This document shows, one piece after another, positions 48,401 to 59,100 of a DNA stretch of 64,000 bases (the first letter of the stretch is position 1; each line of letters opens with the position of its first letter). A program made the position numbers and the translations under genes. Under the pieces are notes generated by a model. It was not told the origin of the DNA. It did not search any database and saw only the letters and a list, made by a program, of their open reading frames with translations. The stretch is from contig CALSFV010000219.1 of NCBI GenBank assembly GCA_943737045.1, forward strand, positions 62,001 through 126,000, given 5' to 3'. Source of the stretch: Parapristionchus giblindavisi (lineage: Eukaryota > Nematoda > Chromadorea > Rhabditida > Diplogasteridae).

Positions 48401-51188
48401 CACATTTTCCCGGAATACTGTTCATGCATACGGCCACAGAATGGATGAAAACTATTTGCATATGAGAGAGAAGCGCTAATGAATCGACAAAGTATGCAAA
48501 AATTCACATCATCCTACTGTTCTCATCCGACCGATTTTCGAAAAATTAACTACTGTTTTGAAACTTTATACGTCATTTATAGCAATACAGTTTTGTAACA
48601 TCGCGATATTATTATTTTTACATATACAGTATCGGCGTAAAGTGATGAGACGCTTTTTCCTTTTTTATAACTTTTGATCCAGGAAAGCAATCAGGCTGAT
48701 CTTTTGAACCAATGTAAAGAATTTATCAGGGAATATTACCATGATGTGTTGGTGTAATTAAATTAGTTCATTATTGCGTAGTGATGACGCAATCGAAGTA
48801 CACTTTTTTTGAAAATTACCATTTTTTTAGTGAAAAGTCCTGTTCCTCTGAAACATTGTGCGAGTGTAGACATCTACTAGGGCTTCACAGGAAAAAAATT
48901 CGGAATGGATCCGACCCCGAATTCGAACCTTAGCTTTGTTGCAAATTTCACACCCAAAATTTAAAACTCAGCTTCTAGATGCGCTAACGACCCTTTCTAA
49001 GCGCCAAAATGATGCTAGTGGTAAGCGATGTTTATTCCCAGATTATGGTAGTCATAGCTCACATTCGCCCTCAGGGCATGAAAAACAAAAATTTTTGGAA
49101 AGGCTGATTTTGAGACCCTACCGTTCAGAGGGCAGGTGTTCTAAAATTCTGGTTCTTGTGCAAGCAGCTTTGTAATGTATCATATATTTATTTTCCTTAT
49201 TTTGGTTTAGTTCCGATTCCTTTCAGACCCGCAGCAAAAGATATGCTGAGGTCGACTTGGTGCGCGCTCTCGCGCTTTCTCTCTCACTGCTCTCGTCCGT
49301 GGGCCTCTATTGATGAAATCTCATATTTTCAATGCACCAATGCATATTAGAGATGCTCACAAAAGTTTTTACACTGTTGCTAAACTTTGATCTTTGATCT
49401 TTGTATTTTGATCTTTACTCGCTGAAACCGAGTAGACCTCAACTTAAGCTTTGCTGCGGGTCTGAAAGGAATCGGAACTAAACCAAAATAAGGGAAATAA
49501 ATATATGATACATTGCAAAGCTGCTTGCGCAGGAACCAGAATTTTAGAACACCTGCCCTCTGAACGGTAGGGTATCAAAATCAGCCTTTCCAAAAATTTT
49601 TGTTTTTCATGCCCTGAGGGCGAATGAGAGCTACTACCATAATCTGGGAATAAACATCGCTTACCACTAGCATCATTTTGAGGCTTAGAACGGTTCGTTA
49701 GCGCATCTAGAAGCTGAGTTTTAAATTTTGGGGGTCAAATTTGCAACGAAGCTACGGTTCGAAATCGGGGTCGGATCCATTCCGAATATTTTTCCTGTGC
49801 AGCCCTAGTAGATGTCTCCACTCTCACAATGTTTCAGAAGAACAAGACTTTTCACTAAAAAATTGGTAATTTTCAAAAAAAGTGTACTTCGATTGCGTCA
49901 TCACTACGCAACAATGAACTAATTTAATTACACCAACACATCATGGTAATATTCCCTGATAAATTCTGTACATTGGTTCAAAAGATAAGCCTGATTGCTT
50001 TCCTGGATCAAAAGTTGTAAAAAAAATGAAAAAGCGTCTCATCACTTTACGCCGATACTGTACATACAGGGTGGGGATTAATTATGGTGACACCATAAAA
50101 ACGGAATAACTTTTTTGAAAAATATCGAGTTCCGTTCAAATGTATACCAAATAATGTTTAAACATCTGGGAATATAATAAAACAATCATTGGCCGATTCT
50201 GCCTCCATTGGGCTTGATGACGTCCTTGAGACGAGAGGGATACGCCTCGCTCACTGTACGCAGGTAAGTGGTGTTCATCTTCGATCACTCTTTCTCCAAG
50301 GATTTCTTCAGGGACTCCAGCTTTGGGTGGGGAGTAGTACAGGACCTATCCTCCAAGGTGCCCCAGGTTGAGTATACCTGGGGCTGAGATCGGGCTAGGA
50401 GGAAGCCAATAATCTCCTCGGATGAATTCGGAAAACTGCTCCTTTCACCACTCCTTGACGATCTTTGCCTTATAAACTGGCATTCTGTCCTGATCGGATG
50501 TCCACGAGCAGTTTCCGTAGTATAAACGGCTCCAGGGGAGCTATGCGTCCTTAACTATCTTCCCTAGGCACTCCTTGTTGATCTTGGCGCCCGGATTCAT
50601 AAAAACTTTACGGCGGCGAAAATCCCTGCCAATACCATTAATTTTTAGGGGTTTGGAGGTGGTATGAACAATCCTACCATTGTAGTTAGCAGCCTGGGGG
50701 TCCGTAGTAAGCACTCGGTGACTCTGGGGGTCATAGGTGGCGTTCAGGATGAACAGCTTCTCATCGGAGAACAAGATCATGAAGGTCTGCCCTACCCGCG
50801 TACAATTAGGGAGGCGTCCGCCTCCCGTCTCAAGGACGTCATCAAGCCCAATGGATTCAGAATCGGACATTGATTGTTTTATTACATTCCCAGATGTTTG
50901 AAGATTATTTGGTATGCATTTGAACGGAACTCGATTTTTTTGAAAAAAGATATCCCGTTTTTTATGGTGTCACCATAATTAATCCCCACCCTGTACCTCC
51001 GTAATTTTGAATTGATCCTTCGTCAGCTTTTTGATGGTATCACAATTGAGCTTGGAGATCTCCCGTAAACATCGAACAATGTCATTCGAAACATTTACAG
51101 GAAGATTTGTCTCTAAAAATTGACAACCAGACGAAATCTTTTCAGACAAACGTGATCTCGTGATATCTTGAAGGGTTAGGGCCTTCAT
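42421..51188 (-). CDS. zyg-11-like: ZYG-11-like substrate receptor of a CUL2 ubiquitin ligase
   Basis: Leucine-rich and armadillo-like repeat protein of the ZYG-11 family, which presents substrates to the CUL-2 ubiquitin ligase. Fifteen exons (minus): 50997-51188, 48164-48260, 47823-47929, 47691-47771, about 46868-47072, 46588-46831, 46380-46546, 46093-46226, 45910-46006, 45376-45799, 45192-45286, 43719-43801, 42813-42905, 42652-42759, 42421-42529. The total is about 745 residues, the usual family length. The N-terminus MKALTLQDITRSRLSEKI sits where the Elongin C-binding box lies. LRRs: LPNLQSLILSQTQINDDTL, KLKFLSLRNCTVSFDLI and WPNLRSLDISNNSLEEW. The C-terminal repeats include DEEQINESVRLCVQAMIDYP and the family hallmark DDAPGAQLFSVWRIHILCES followed by LLQDRGG (human: PGVQLWAVWAMQHVC and EEGG). 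One LRR junction (near 46830-46870) and one armadillo segment after residue ~400 are uncertain. Phases otherwise fit. Whether it is the orthologue or a paralogue of zyg-11 is open. Confidence 0.87.
42959..43025 (-). ncRNA. tRNA-like segment in a zyg-11-like intron
   Basis: On the minus strand: A-box-like TGGCGCATTGG, central CTATCCTCCCAAAGG (would read as a TCC anticodon, Gly), B-box GGTTCGAATCC with a paired T-arm (CGGG/CCCG). The acceptor ends do not pair. No clear inverted ends around it. Confidence 0.5.
43863..44208. mobile_element. TTAA element family A, copy 2, with tRNA-like segment
   Basis: TTAAAGGTGGAGACCCGCGA to CGCGGGAGTCCACCTTTAA, the same ends as 12841-13188 and 346 bp long. The tRNA-like segment at 43957-44030 has A-box TTAGCGCAGTGG and B-box GATTCGAATCC (first base changed). 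It lies in a zyg-11-like intron. Confidence 0.8.
44228..44901. mobile_element. hAT-type non-autonomous element with perfect 8-bp TSD
   Basis: The element starts CAGGGCTGTCCGGAAAAA and ends GGAAATCCCAGCCCTG, flanked on both sides by ATTGACAA (44220-44227 and 44902-44909). An 8-bp target duplication and CAGGG termini are hallmarks of hAT. Both ends are filled with GGAAAATC-type repeats. The frame inside the plus strand (44496-44738) has no domain I recognise. It lies in the zyg-11-like intron 43802-45191. Confidence 0.85.
47087..47432. mobile_element. TTAA element subfamily B, copy 2, with tRNA-like segment
   Basis: The left end (TTTGGAGGCCCTCGAATG) is slightly worn; the right end CACCGTACACCACCTTTAA is intact. 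Nearly identical by eye to 37765-38112. It lies in an intron between two LRR exons of the zyg-11-like gene. Confidence 0.75.
47181..47253 (+). ncRNA. tRNA-like segment in element B2
   Basis: A-box TTGGTGTAGTGG, B-box GGTTCGAAACC, the same layout as 37860-37932. Confidence 0.55.
48296..48437. mobile_element. Short palindromic MITE
   Basis: GTGGCCGTATGCATGAACA at the left and TGTTCATGCATACGGCCAC at the right, with inner CGCTAATGACGTCA-type arms, give a 142-bp near-perfect hairpin. It lies in the first intron of the zyg-11-like gene. Part of it resembles the right side of 21560-21992. Confidence 0.7.
48625..50062. mobile_element. TA-flanked foldback element F5 (1.44 kb)
   Basis: TACAGTATCGGCGTAAAGTG to CACTTTACGCCGATACTGTA. 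The arms are long: GAAGTACACTTTTTTTGAAA and GCTGAGTTTTAAATTTTGGG have complements across a centre near 49340. Tc1/mariner-like ends. It lies in the first intron of the zyg-11-like gene, and only two bases separate it from F6. Confidence 0.8.
50065..50995 (-). mobile_element. TA-flanked element F6 with transposase fragment
   Basis: Ends TACAGGGTGGGGATTAATTA and TAATTAATCCCCACCCTGTA. The inverted arms are about 190 bp and include GGGCTTGATGACGTCCTTGA and its complement. A partial transposase on the minus strand fills the middle. The right end abuts the first coding exon of the zyg-11-like gene: the exon ends at 50997 and the TA duplication is 50994-50995. Confidence 0.82.
50541..50873 (-). pseudogene. 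Tc1/mariner-type transposase fragment
   Basis: About 110 residues: a start region DSESIGLDDVLETGGGRLPN encoded by the inverted arm, then ILFSDEKLFILNATYDPQ, which matches the first catalytic Asp block (SDEKLF) of mariner/Tc1-type transposases, and VFMNPGAKINKECLGKIV, which matches the following region. The helix-turn-helix and the second and third catalytic acids are missing, so it cannot be active. Confidence 0.75.
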
Positions 51189-51696
51189 CTACAAATATAC
51201 AAATATGAATATTGTTATTGAATGAGCAATGACATTTATGGGAAAATAAAAAAAGAATGTAGTAAAATGGATAATGAAAAAGTTAACGCTGAATACTGCC
51301 CTATTTGTTCTCATAACCAAAGTTCAATACGAACCATTGTCAACACAAATAGTAAGTGGAAAGCGAGAGGAGCATATAAAATGATAAGAATTGTCACCAT
51401 GTGAGAGATTATGTGAGACATATTCATCATCGATTGAGCACTCGCGTCGTTCACCTTGATCTTTCATCAAGATGTTGAATACGAGTTGGTTTTTTCCTTG
51501 CACCCACAAATACACAATATTTTTTTTAGTTTAAAAATATTTTTTTGTTATTTAAAAAATATAATATAAGTATGGCACCACCTTAATAGATTATTTGTGT
51601 TAGAAATTAGTGTGTACTCTGTTTATCTGATGAATAAATACAAAATATTACACGAAAAGTGAATAAGTTATGTCATTGTGAAAAACGAGGGACATA

Positions 51697-54619
51697 CTAA
51701 AGGCAGTGAACTTTGTCGAGTATCGTATAATCATTTTCATCACAGAAGCATACATTCATCCAATCACAATTCAATTGATTTTTGCCATAACATTGTGTCA
51801 TTGGAGGTTCGATCATTCTAATTTTCATGTTGTTGTTGCATTCTATTGATTTCCCTGTTTGTGTTCCATTAATAATTAGAGGCATATGATGAAAAGGGTG
51901 GCCTTCAACACATGAGATTGATTCAATTGTCGTGGTTATTCTCCATATACTTCTCTTGTTTGTTCCCTGGATTATTATGAAGTTCCCCTCGTAGTACAAC
52001 CGAATTCCCATTATAGTTCCATCAGTGGTCGATACTTGGACATTCTCAGTATTTCCACAAGTACAACTTTTGGATAAATCTATGCAATTCACTCCTTCTT
52101 TAAGGTCTCCTAGCTTACTCTTCCAGTTGATGGTCTAAGTTATGTGCACTGACGGTGAGACATCGCCTTCATGTTCATCACTCTTTTGTGTCATATCTAT
52201 AGTTTTGATTCGAGTAGTCCCGTTCTCATGTGTTATTGTTTCTACCGCTATCTTCGACTTCTTGCAGAAAACTTTGTTAAGGTTGTGATTATTTGTCTCC
52301 TTACCACAATACCATTTCCTGTCATAGCATATGACTTTTGACCTATTGTAGCATTCAGGTATTTCAGGTTCGGTTTCTACAATTGTATGATTTTCATTGC
52401 ACTCTATTGAATCGTCATTGATATATCCGTTAACGACGACCGGCTTATAGCACAGTATTCTGGTCCAAGCCATTTTTCTTCCAAAGCAAGACAAAGGAGA
52501 GACCATTGTATTCGAGAGAGTTTGTATGTTGAGCGGTCGTTCTTGCTTTGAAAGTCATGAGAACGCTGTGATAGCAAGTTAGTTTCTGATTTGCTGAAGT
52601 CAAAGCCGGACACACAATCCGTTCTCTCAATCTTGCTTGGTATCATCATTTTGCTCTTCTCACTGTCCCCAAATATGGTGAAATAGTCTCCATTGTACAT
52701 TATACCGATTCCATCCATATATCGTCCATCAGTAACTATACTAATACTTCCATTTACACAATAACAAGTTTTGTTTGAATCTAGACATGTCGCGTTGAGG
52801 TCCAGTATACCCAATCCTTCGGTCCAATTGAAAAAGATTATAGGTGTTACATTCAGATTATAGTTACTTTCAACTTCCGTAATTTGAAGGTTTGTGCTTG
52901 GTTTGATAGTATTTGCAATAGTCTCTGTTATAAAAGACTCGTAGAATTCATCACAATCTATAACATTCGTCGTATTCGATATGCCAGAGGCGGTTGAAGT
53001 TGACGAAGAAGCAATCTCATTAATGATGGATGCAGAATTCTTGTAGCTTATATTTTTGGGTTCTTCAGTGGTTGATTGATTGGAGATTGTCAAGTTCAGT
53101 TCTTCAAAAGATCCTTCTTGAGATCTAATGGAACTTGAAACTTCAATTGTTGATTCGTCAGATGTTCTCAGTTCGGAACTTGTGTTGTACAAATTATTAG
53201 TGAAACTGGATTCAATATTCGTTGATTCACTGAATTTAGTTTTACCAGTGACGCTAGAATTAAACTCAGTTTCAAAACTCTGATCAGAATTTTTAGATGC
53301 CGAAGTTGTACTTCTGCTCCTTACTCCCTTGGAATTGGAAATATAATCGGTTGTTGTAGAAGAGTTGATAGCAGTTATTGAATCCGAGAGTGTAGCGTCC
53401 GTGGGATTGAAATTTGAAATGGTAGAGTTGTCTATTGTCGAAGTACTCTCGGATATACTCGCAATCGAATCTGATGTTTCCGGTTCTGAGAAATTAGGAG
53501 CATGATCCGTAGAAAGAGTTGTATCAAAATTGTCGGTGATCAGTTCTGTGTCAGTTGATTCCTCAGAGCTGTATGAATCAGTAGTTCTCGATATGGCATA
53601 GACAGGGCTGGATTCAGAGTCCGACGTAGATTCAGAGCTGCTGGAGCTTGTCTTTGTAATAGTGAGATGGTCGGATTTTATAGAAGTTATTTCTATGGAA
53701 CTTGTTTTAATGTAGTTTATCCTTTCCGAAGAACCCAAATCATCATCAGAAATTGTATCAGAGCTGCTTGAAAACGAGTGGGAGCTAGAAGTTGATGAAG
53801 ATAGATCAGAGGTCGAACCTAATTCAGTTATCGATTCGAAGCTATTACTAGAGTGAGATTCAGTTGTGGTAACTATCACGGGACTTTTGGGTTCATATGA
53901 AATGACACTTGTAGTGCTTATTGATTCTGGGTAGGTTGGGTCACTCGAAAAATGAGAGCTTGCTGTGCCCTGTACGAATTCTTCACCAGATTCAGTAGTA
54001 GTAGTTTTATTGAAACTAACCGAAATACCTGTAAAATATAGGATATTTTTCATTTTTACTTTGCCTGTAAACCATATATTCAGATAAATTGATCTTAAAT
54101 CAACCGAATAATTCATCCGAGAATAATATTTTCTTACTTTCATTTGTAGATGATTCCGAACACTTTCCATCGACACTAATATTATTCATGATTACATTAT
54201 CTATCATTTTGAGAGTGCATTGGGTTCCATTTAGACAAAATATAACTGATAAGCATCTGTCATCACTCTGAATTATAAAAATTTATTCTTTATAATACCA
54301 CTGGTGGACTGGGGAATCCGGGCAAATAAGGCGAAAGACTAGTTGGCAATCTAATTGAAACTATCCTTCAGACAGGCCTTTATTTCCAGATAACTCTCCT
54401 TTAGAATTGCCATGAACCAAAATACAAACCTGACATTTATGAAGACATATTATAAAAGATTTAATATCATCTGGAATTATATTCGAATCTAGATGATCAT
54501 AGCGGATACGAAGATGTGACTGAATATAATATAAGATCCCTTCCTTGATATCATCCATGACAAATGATTTTTACCTGACATATTCCGACAAAAATGAAAC
54601 ATAACCAAACCGGAAGCAT
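51697..54619 (-). CDS. Secreted Ser/Thr-rich (mucin-like) protein with duplicated Cys-rich module
   Basis: Family not recognised. It starts at 54619 with a signal peptide (MLPVWLCFIFVGICQ). The next exons carry an N-terminal Cys-rich part (FIICLHKCQ, then exon about 54130-54263 with SDDRCLSVIFCLNGTQCTLK). The long exon 52600-54030 encodes some 330 residues dominated by Ser, Thr, Glu and Asn, a likely O-glycosylated stalk, then module 1: NATCLDSNKTCYC, then YNGDYFTIFG, DCVSGF, then in another frame NGYINDDSIECNENHT, CYNRSKVICYDRKWYC and LNKVFC. Module 2 (51697-52135) repeats the order: NCIDLSKSCTC, YEGNFIIIQG, SCVEGH, NGTQTGKSIECNNN, CYGKNQLNCDWMNVCFC and LDKVHCL, then the stop. Introns between the modules are not settled: the frame must change near 52450-52590, and one junction near 52140-52210 is ambiguous. 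No membrane anchor seen, so it is probably secreted. Confidence 0.75.
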
Positions 54620-55249
54620 GATTTCAATAGTGAAGTCTTCTGAGGCCAACACAAATTCTCACCGTAACTATGGTATTCACATTACTATTTGAGGTGTTTT
54701 ATGTGTTTGGTAAAGTGTTTCTGAGACATAAAGGTGTAACGATTCTAATGAATCGATTGAGAGAACAATAACCTAGGATTTTCTTTCATATAGTTTCTTT
54801 TATCAATATGGCGGTTTCAGTGATTGAAAGTAGGCAGAATACAAGCATTACATGATGAAAATCTCGATGAAAATAATGTTGTGAATCACTCAACAACTTC
54901 TTTTCATTGAACATGAAACATCTTGTCATATATTTCTTTCCATAACATAACAACATGCAGATGCTAGATAGTTATTGATTGCGTGTTTGTATTTTCTTTT
55001 ATATATTGAAAGAACAATAGTTGTGCGACAGGAAGAATGAACCATAAAGACGAAAACGGTGAAAGAGAATAAATATCGGAATATAGAATACGATTTGGTA
55101 ATTTCTTTATTATTATCTCAGTGAAGAGGTAGAAAAAAGAGGATGTAAGAACATTACCATTATTCGCTTTACGAAAAATAACTATAGCTTACCGCAAAAA
55201 AGATCAAAGTACCGAATATTTAACAAGTTTTTGTAGCCGCAAAAGATTT
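54620..55249. other. Intergenic, AT-rich
   Basis: Upstream region of the mucin-like gene. No exons or paired repeats seen. Confidence 0.45.
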
Positions 55250-55318
55250 GCATCGGCCAGGAATCGAACCCGGCCGCCCGCGTGGCAGGCGAGCATTCTA
55301 CCACTGAACCACCGATGC
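55250..55318 (-). tRNA. tRNA-Gly (GCC)
   Basis: Minus-strand GCATCGGTGGTTCAGTGG start with A-box TGGTTCAGTGG, anticodon loop CCTGCCACG (GCC), B-box GGTTCGATTCC and a fully paired acceptor stem (GCATCGG/CCGATGC). This is a canonical gene, unlike the tRNA-like segments in the repeats. No intron. Confidence 0.95.
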
Positions 55319-56011
55319 TTGTTTTGGAGAAGTTGTGGAGTTACACGTGAAAGATAAAGAAGTTAAATCTAAAGATTGATATATATATAATAAATGAATT
55401 GTCGAACACCCGTGAACAAGTGCACTTATTCACTGTAAGTCATTACATAATTATGGTTGCTATGGTTGATCTTTTGATCTATTAAATAGTTCAACGAAGA
55501 GCTCGTTTTTCTAGATGTATTCAAAGTGTTTCTCTACTTGATTAAGTCTAAATCAAAAATTCGGAAACATCTACTCCGTTTAAATCTTCCTCTGAAGGGA
55601 CTGTTATTTCTCAAAAATTTCATCTTCAAAAATTTGACTGGTTCCTTTCAATCTATTGTTGAACTATCTTTGTCGAGTCGCTTTGTCAAGGTGTTATTGT
55701 CTAGTAATTTAAAATTTGAACTACGTGGACTACGTGGTCTCCATTCTCATTCCTTTCATTTACAATGTGCGTTGAATATTGGCTACCATTTAATCATATC
55801 ATACAATAAGTTTTATGAAGTAGCAAAGATCATCGAAGATAAAACCGTTCTTTGCATTAGATCTCTAATGCTATAAAACGTCAGTTAATTTGCTTTGTGG
55901 GAAAGCAAAAAAATTAGTAAACAAAAAATTTGGTTTACAGCACAATATGTTTATGTCACTTGTCACATATGTCACAATATGTTTCACGAACAATTTGTTG
56001 CAAAAGATTTC
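55319..56011. other. No gene supported between the two tRNAs
   Basis: A plus-strand frame of 116 residues (55526-55876, rich in Leu, Lys, Ser) has no domain or splice support that I recognise. Confidence 0.4.
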
Positions 56012-56092
56012 GCAGCGAGCAGGGATCGAACCTACGCGGGCAATGCCCATTAGATTTCAAGTCTAACTCCTTAACCACTCGGACATCGCTGC
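56012..56092 (-). tRNA. tRNA-Ser (TGA)
   Basis: Minus strand: acceptor GCAGCGA paired with TCGCTGC, A-box TGTCCGAGTGG, anticodon loop ACTTGAAAT (TGA), a long variable arm (TGGGCATTGCCCG) typical of serine tRNA, and B-box GGTTCGATCCC. Canonical, about 81 bases. Confidence 0.95.
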
Positions 56093-56184
56093 ACATAGAA
56101 AGATGTTAAAGGGAGAGAAACCTTTGTCAAATATCGTAACCTAATCAACAGCCAGAAATCTTTTCGAGAATTTATGGTGCGAAT

Positions 56185-57480
56185 TACTAGCAGTGCTAGG
56201 GGGATCCATAAATTGTTTTACTTGCGAGCGTTTTATACTTTTAGCGCGGGAGGAGCATTTCGCTAGCGCGGAAGGGCGCTGCGCGCCCATCCGCCTCAAT
56301 TACTCTTTGGGAAGAGATGTTTTGCTATAAAATAAACGTTTTCCAGCTCAAAATGACTCTAAACAACTTGTTTCATCATTCTTAGCACGAAAAACTACCT
56401 TAGAACACTTTATTTCAACCAGGAAAAATCAGCAAAAGTTTTGGATCGAACCGGGGTTCGAACCCGCTCGGGGTTTTCAGAGTGGTACCTCTTTACCTCG
56501 ACGCCATGAGTTCATTTTGTTTCTCAACATAGTCATATTATACACCAATCGACGCGTAAAGACTGGGACTATAACTTTCTTTGCCATATAAAACGCGTAG
56601 GGCAATTTTAAAAATAAGTTTGACCAAGAAAACTGGCAAAATCGTGTTTTCGCACCTTTTCGGCGATTTTTCGCGGTACAAAGAGGTCGTGCGGAGGAGA
56701 AGTGGCATAGATTTTCTAAACCAGTTTTCCAAGCGCTACAACATGAGCATAGTTAGATTGAATAAAAAATTTGCGAAATTTGAGTTTCTTGAAAAAGTTA
56801 AAAATTGACCATTTTTCGCGACTGCACAGCTCTGCGAATACTAAAAAAAAATGAGTTGGGTCCAAAAGCAAAAAGTTGCGCCTCATCGAGTTCTACAATT
56901 TACTTTCAGGAGCCGGGACGCGAAAATTACTTTGAATGGGTGAAAAATGCGGAAAACCTACTTCCCGGATTTCTTCCACGGCCTATTTCGTCATAATCCC
57001 GGGGGACAAGAGGCGCGACGTTGGTACCAAAAGATGCGCCGCAAAAAGTTGTTTAATATAAGTCTTAATCTCAAAAAGTTATAGAGCCGATTTCGAGCAT
57101 TCATATTTGCCGATTTCGATTTTCGCGTTTTTTTGCTCTCCGCCAACTTTGACCGGAATTTCCGGAAAAACCGTAAATGGGAAAAATCGGCAAAAATACA
57201 AATTAGATTGCCCCGAGTCTTGTGGTCATTTTCGTATACCAACTTTTAATTTTTGATATACTTATCACCAAGTTCTGCGCCAAAATGTGCAAAAAACCCG
57301 AGAGCCGGCGTTTCACCTAAAAGACGGCTCCGGATCGGCTCGGGACCAGTGCCATTCGATCCGGCGTGGTCGAAAACCCCAGTAGCCGGAATCTGGCATA
57401 AATCACCCAACATCTTGATAGAACAAATTTCAAAAAACCTACCGCAGTAAATCGGTCGAATTGCGATCTTTTATATAGGG
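56185..57480. repeat. Repeat G, copy 1, with tRNA-like segment
   Basis: Opens TTACTAGCAGTGCTAGGGGG and closes TTTATATAGGGG. It shares most of its length with the next unit, including CAAAAGTTTTGGATCGAACC, GACCGGAATTTCCGGAAAAA and GGCTCCGGATCGGCTCGGGA. GC-richer than the surroundings. A minus-strand tRNA-like segment is at 56441-56509. No recognisable protein despite open frames shared by both copies. Confidence 0.65.
56441..56509 (-). ncRNA. tRNA-like segment in repeat G1
   Basis: Minus strand: A-box-like TGGCGTCGAGGTAAAGAGG and then GGTTCGAACCCCGGTTCGAT, in which two B-box motifs (GGTTCGAACCC and GGTTCGATCC) follow one another. No acceptor stem. Confidence 0.5.
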
Positions 57481-59100
57481 GTTACTAGCAGTGCTAGGGG
57501 GATCCATTAATTTTGTTTACTTCTGAGCGTTTTATTATTATACTTGAAGCACGGGAGGAGCATTGCGCTAGCGCGGAAGGGTGCTGCGCACCCTTCCGCA
57601 TAGAATGCTCGAGTCGCCCAGTATGGACCCTTTTCTCTTGTTTTCTGACTTATTGTCGAAAAAATATATGAAAAACGACAACATAAAACTATTTGCTTTG
57701 AATTTTGAACGGCAAAATTACTTGGAAGAAGTTGGCTTTTGATTGTTTGGGGGGGACACCCCCCCAACCCCCCATTTTCTATATTGTATGACACGAAATA
57801 CATTCGTGGACTCGTTTATAAGCTTTCCGACATTTTCCTGATGTCTTAGGATCAATGTTTGTCTCAATATTATCGAAAAATTTAGTTGAACTGAATGAAT
57901 GTCACTACAGATATCAATCGAAGCGAGGTAGGAGTTAAGAGTCATGCATGACATTTTTTCCTGCTCAGAATGACTTAAAACAAGTCGTTTCATCATTCTG
58001 AGCACGAAAAACTACCTTGGAACAATTTTTCTCTGTCTGTAAAAATCAGCAAAAGTTTTGGATCGAACCGGGGTTCGAACCCGCTCGGTGATTTCAGAGA
58101 GGTACCCCTTTACCTCGACGCCATGAGTTCATTTTGTTTCTGAATATAGTCATATTATACCTCAATCGACGCGTAAAGAGTGGGGCTACAACTTTCTTTC
58201 ACATATGAAACGCGTAAAACAATTTTAAAAATAGATTTAACCAAGAAAACTGGCAAAATCGTGTTTTCACACCTTTTCGGCGATTTTTCGCAGTACAAAG
58301 AGGCCGTGCGGAGGTGAAGAGACATAATTTTTCTAAATCAGTTTTTCAAGCTCTACAACATGAGCATAGTTTGGTTGAATAAAAAAGGTGCGAAATTTGA
58401 GTTTTTTGAAAAAGTTAAAAATCGACCATTTTTCGCGTCCGCCCAGCGCCGTGGATATTGCACGAAATGAGTTAGGTCCAAAAGCAAAATGTTTCGCCTC
58501 CTCGAGTTGTACAATATACTTTCAGGAGCCGGGACGCAAAAATTAAGTTGAATAGGTGAAAATCGCGAAAAACCTACTTTCCGAATTTCTTCCAGGGCCT
58601 ATTTCGTCATCATTCCGGGGGACAAGATGCGCGACGTTAGCACCAAAAGATGCGCCGTAAAAAGTTGTTTAATATAAGTCTTAATCTCAAAAAATGAACG
58701 AACAGTTTTTGAGCATTCATATTTGCCGATTTTGATTTTCGCGTTTTTTTGCTCTCCGCCAACTTTGACCGGAATTTCCGGAAAAACCGTAAATGGAAAA
58801 AATCGGCAAAAATACGATTTAGATTGCCCCAAGTCTTGTGGTCATTTTGGTATACCAACTTGCAATTTTTGATATACTTGACACCAAGTTGCGCGCCAAA
58901 AAGTTCAAAAAACCCGACATCCGTCGTTTCACCTAAAAGACGGCTCCGGATCGGCTCGGGACCAGTGCCATTCGATCCGGCGTGGCCGAAAACCCCAGTA
59001 GCCGGAATCTGGTATAATCGGCACAACATCCTGATAGAACAAATTTCAAAAAACCTACCGCGGTAAATCGGTCTACTTGCGATTCTTTATATAGGGGTTA
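57481..59100. repeat. Repeat G, copy 2, with a 0.3-kb extra block
   Basis: Begins with the same TTACTAGCAGTGCTAGGGGG directly at the end of copy 1, so the two are head to tail. About 57600-57960 (including a GGGGGGGACACCCCCCC hairpin) is absent from copy 1. The tRNA-like segment of copy 2 is at 58058-58126 on the minus strand. Confidence 0.62.
58058..58126 (-). ncRNA. tRNA-like segment in repeat G2
   Basis: Same layout as 56441-56509, with the double B-box retained and small changes in the anticodon region. Confidence 0.5.

Noticed and set aside
56991..59066. Frames shared by both G repeats (for example around RLRIGSGPVPFDPAW) as a conserved protein
   Set aside because: Conservation is at the DNA level in all frames, both strands stay open, and there is no known domain.
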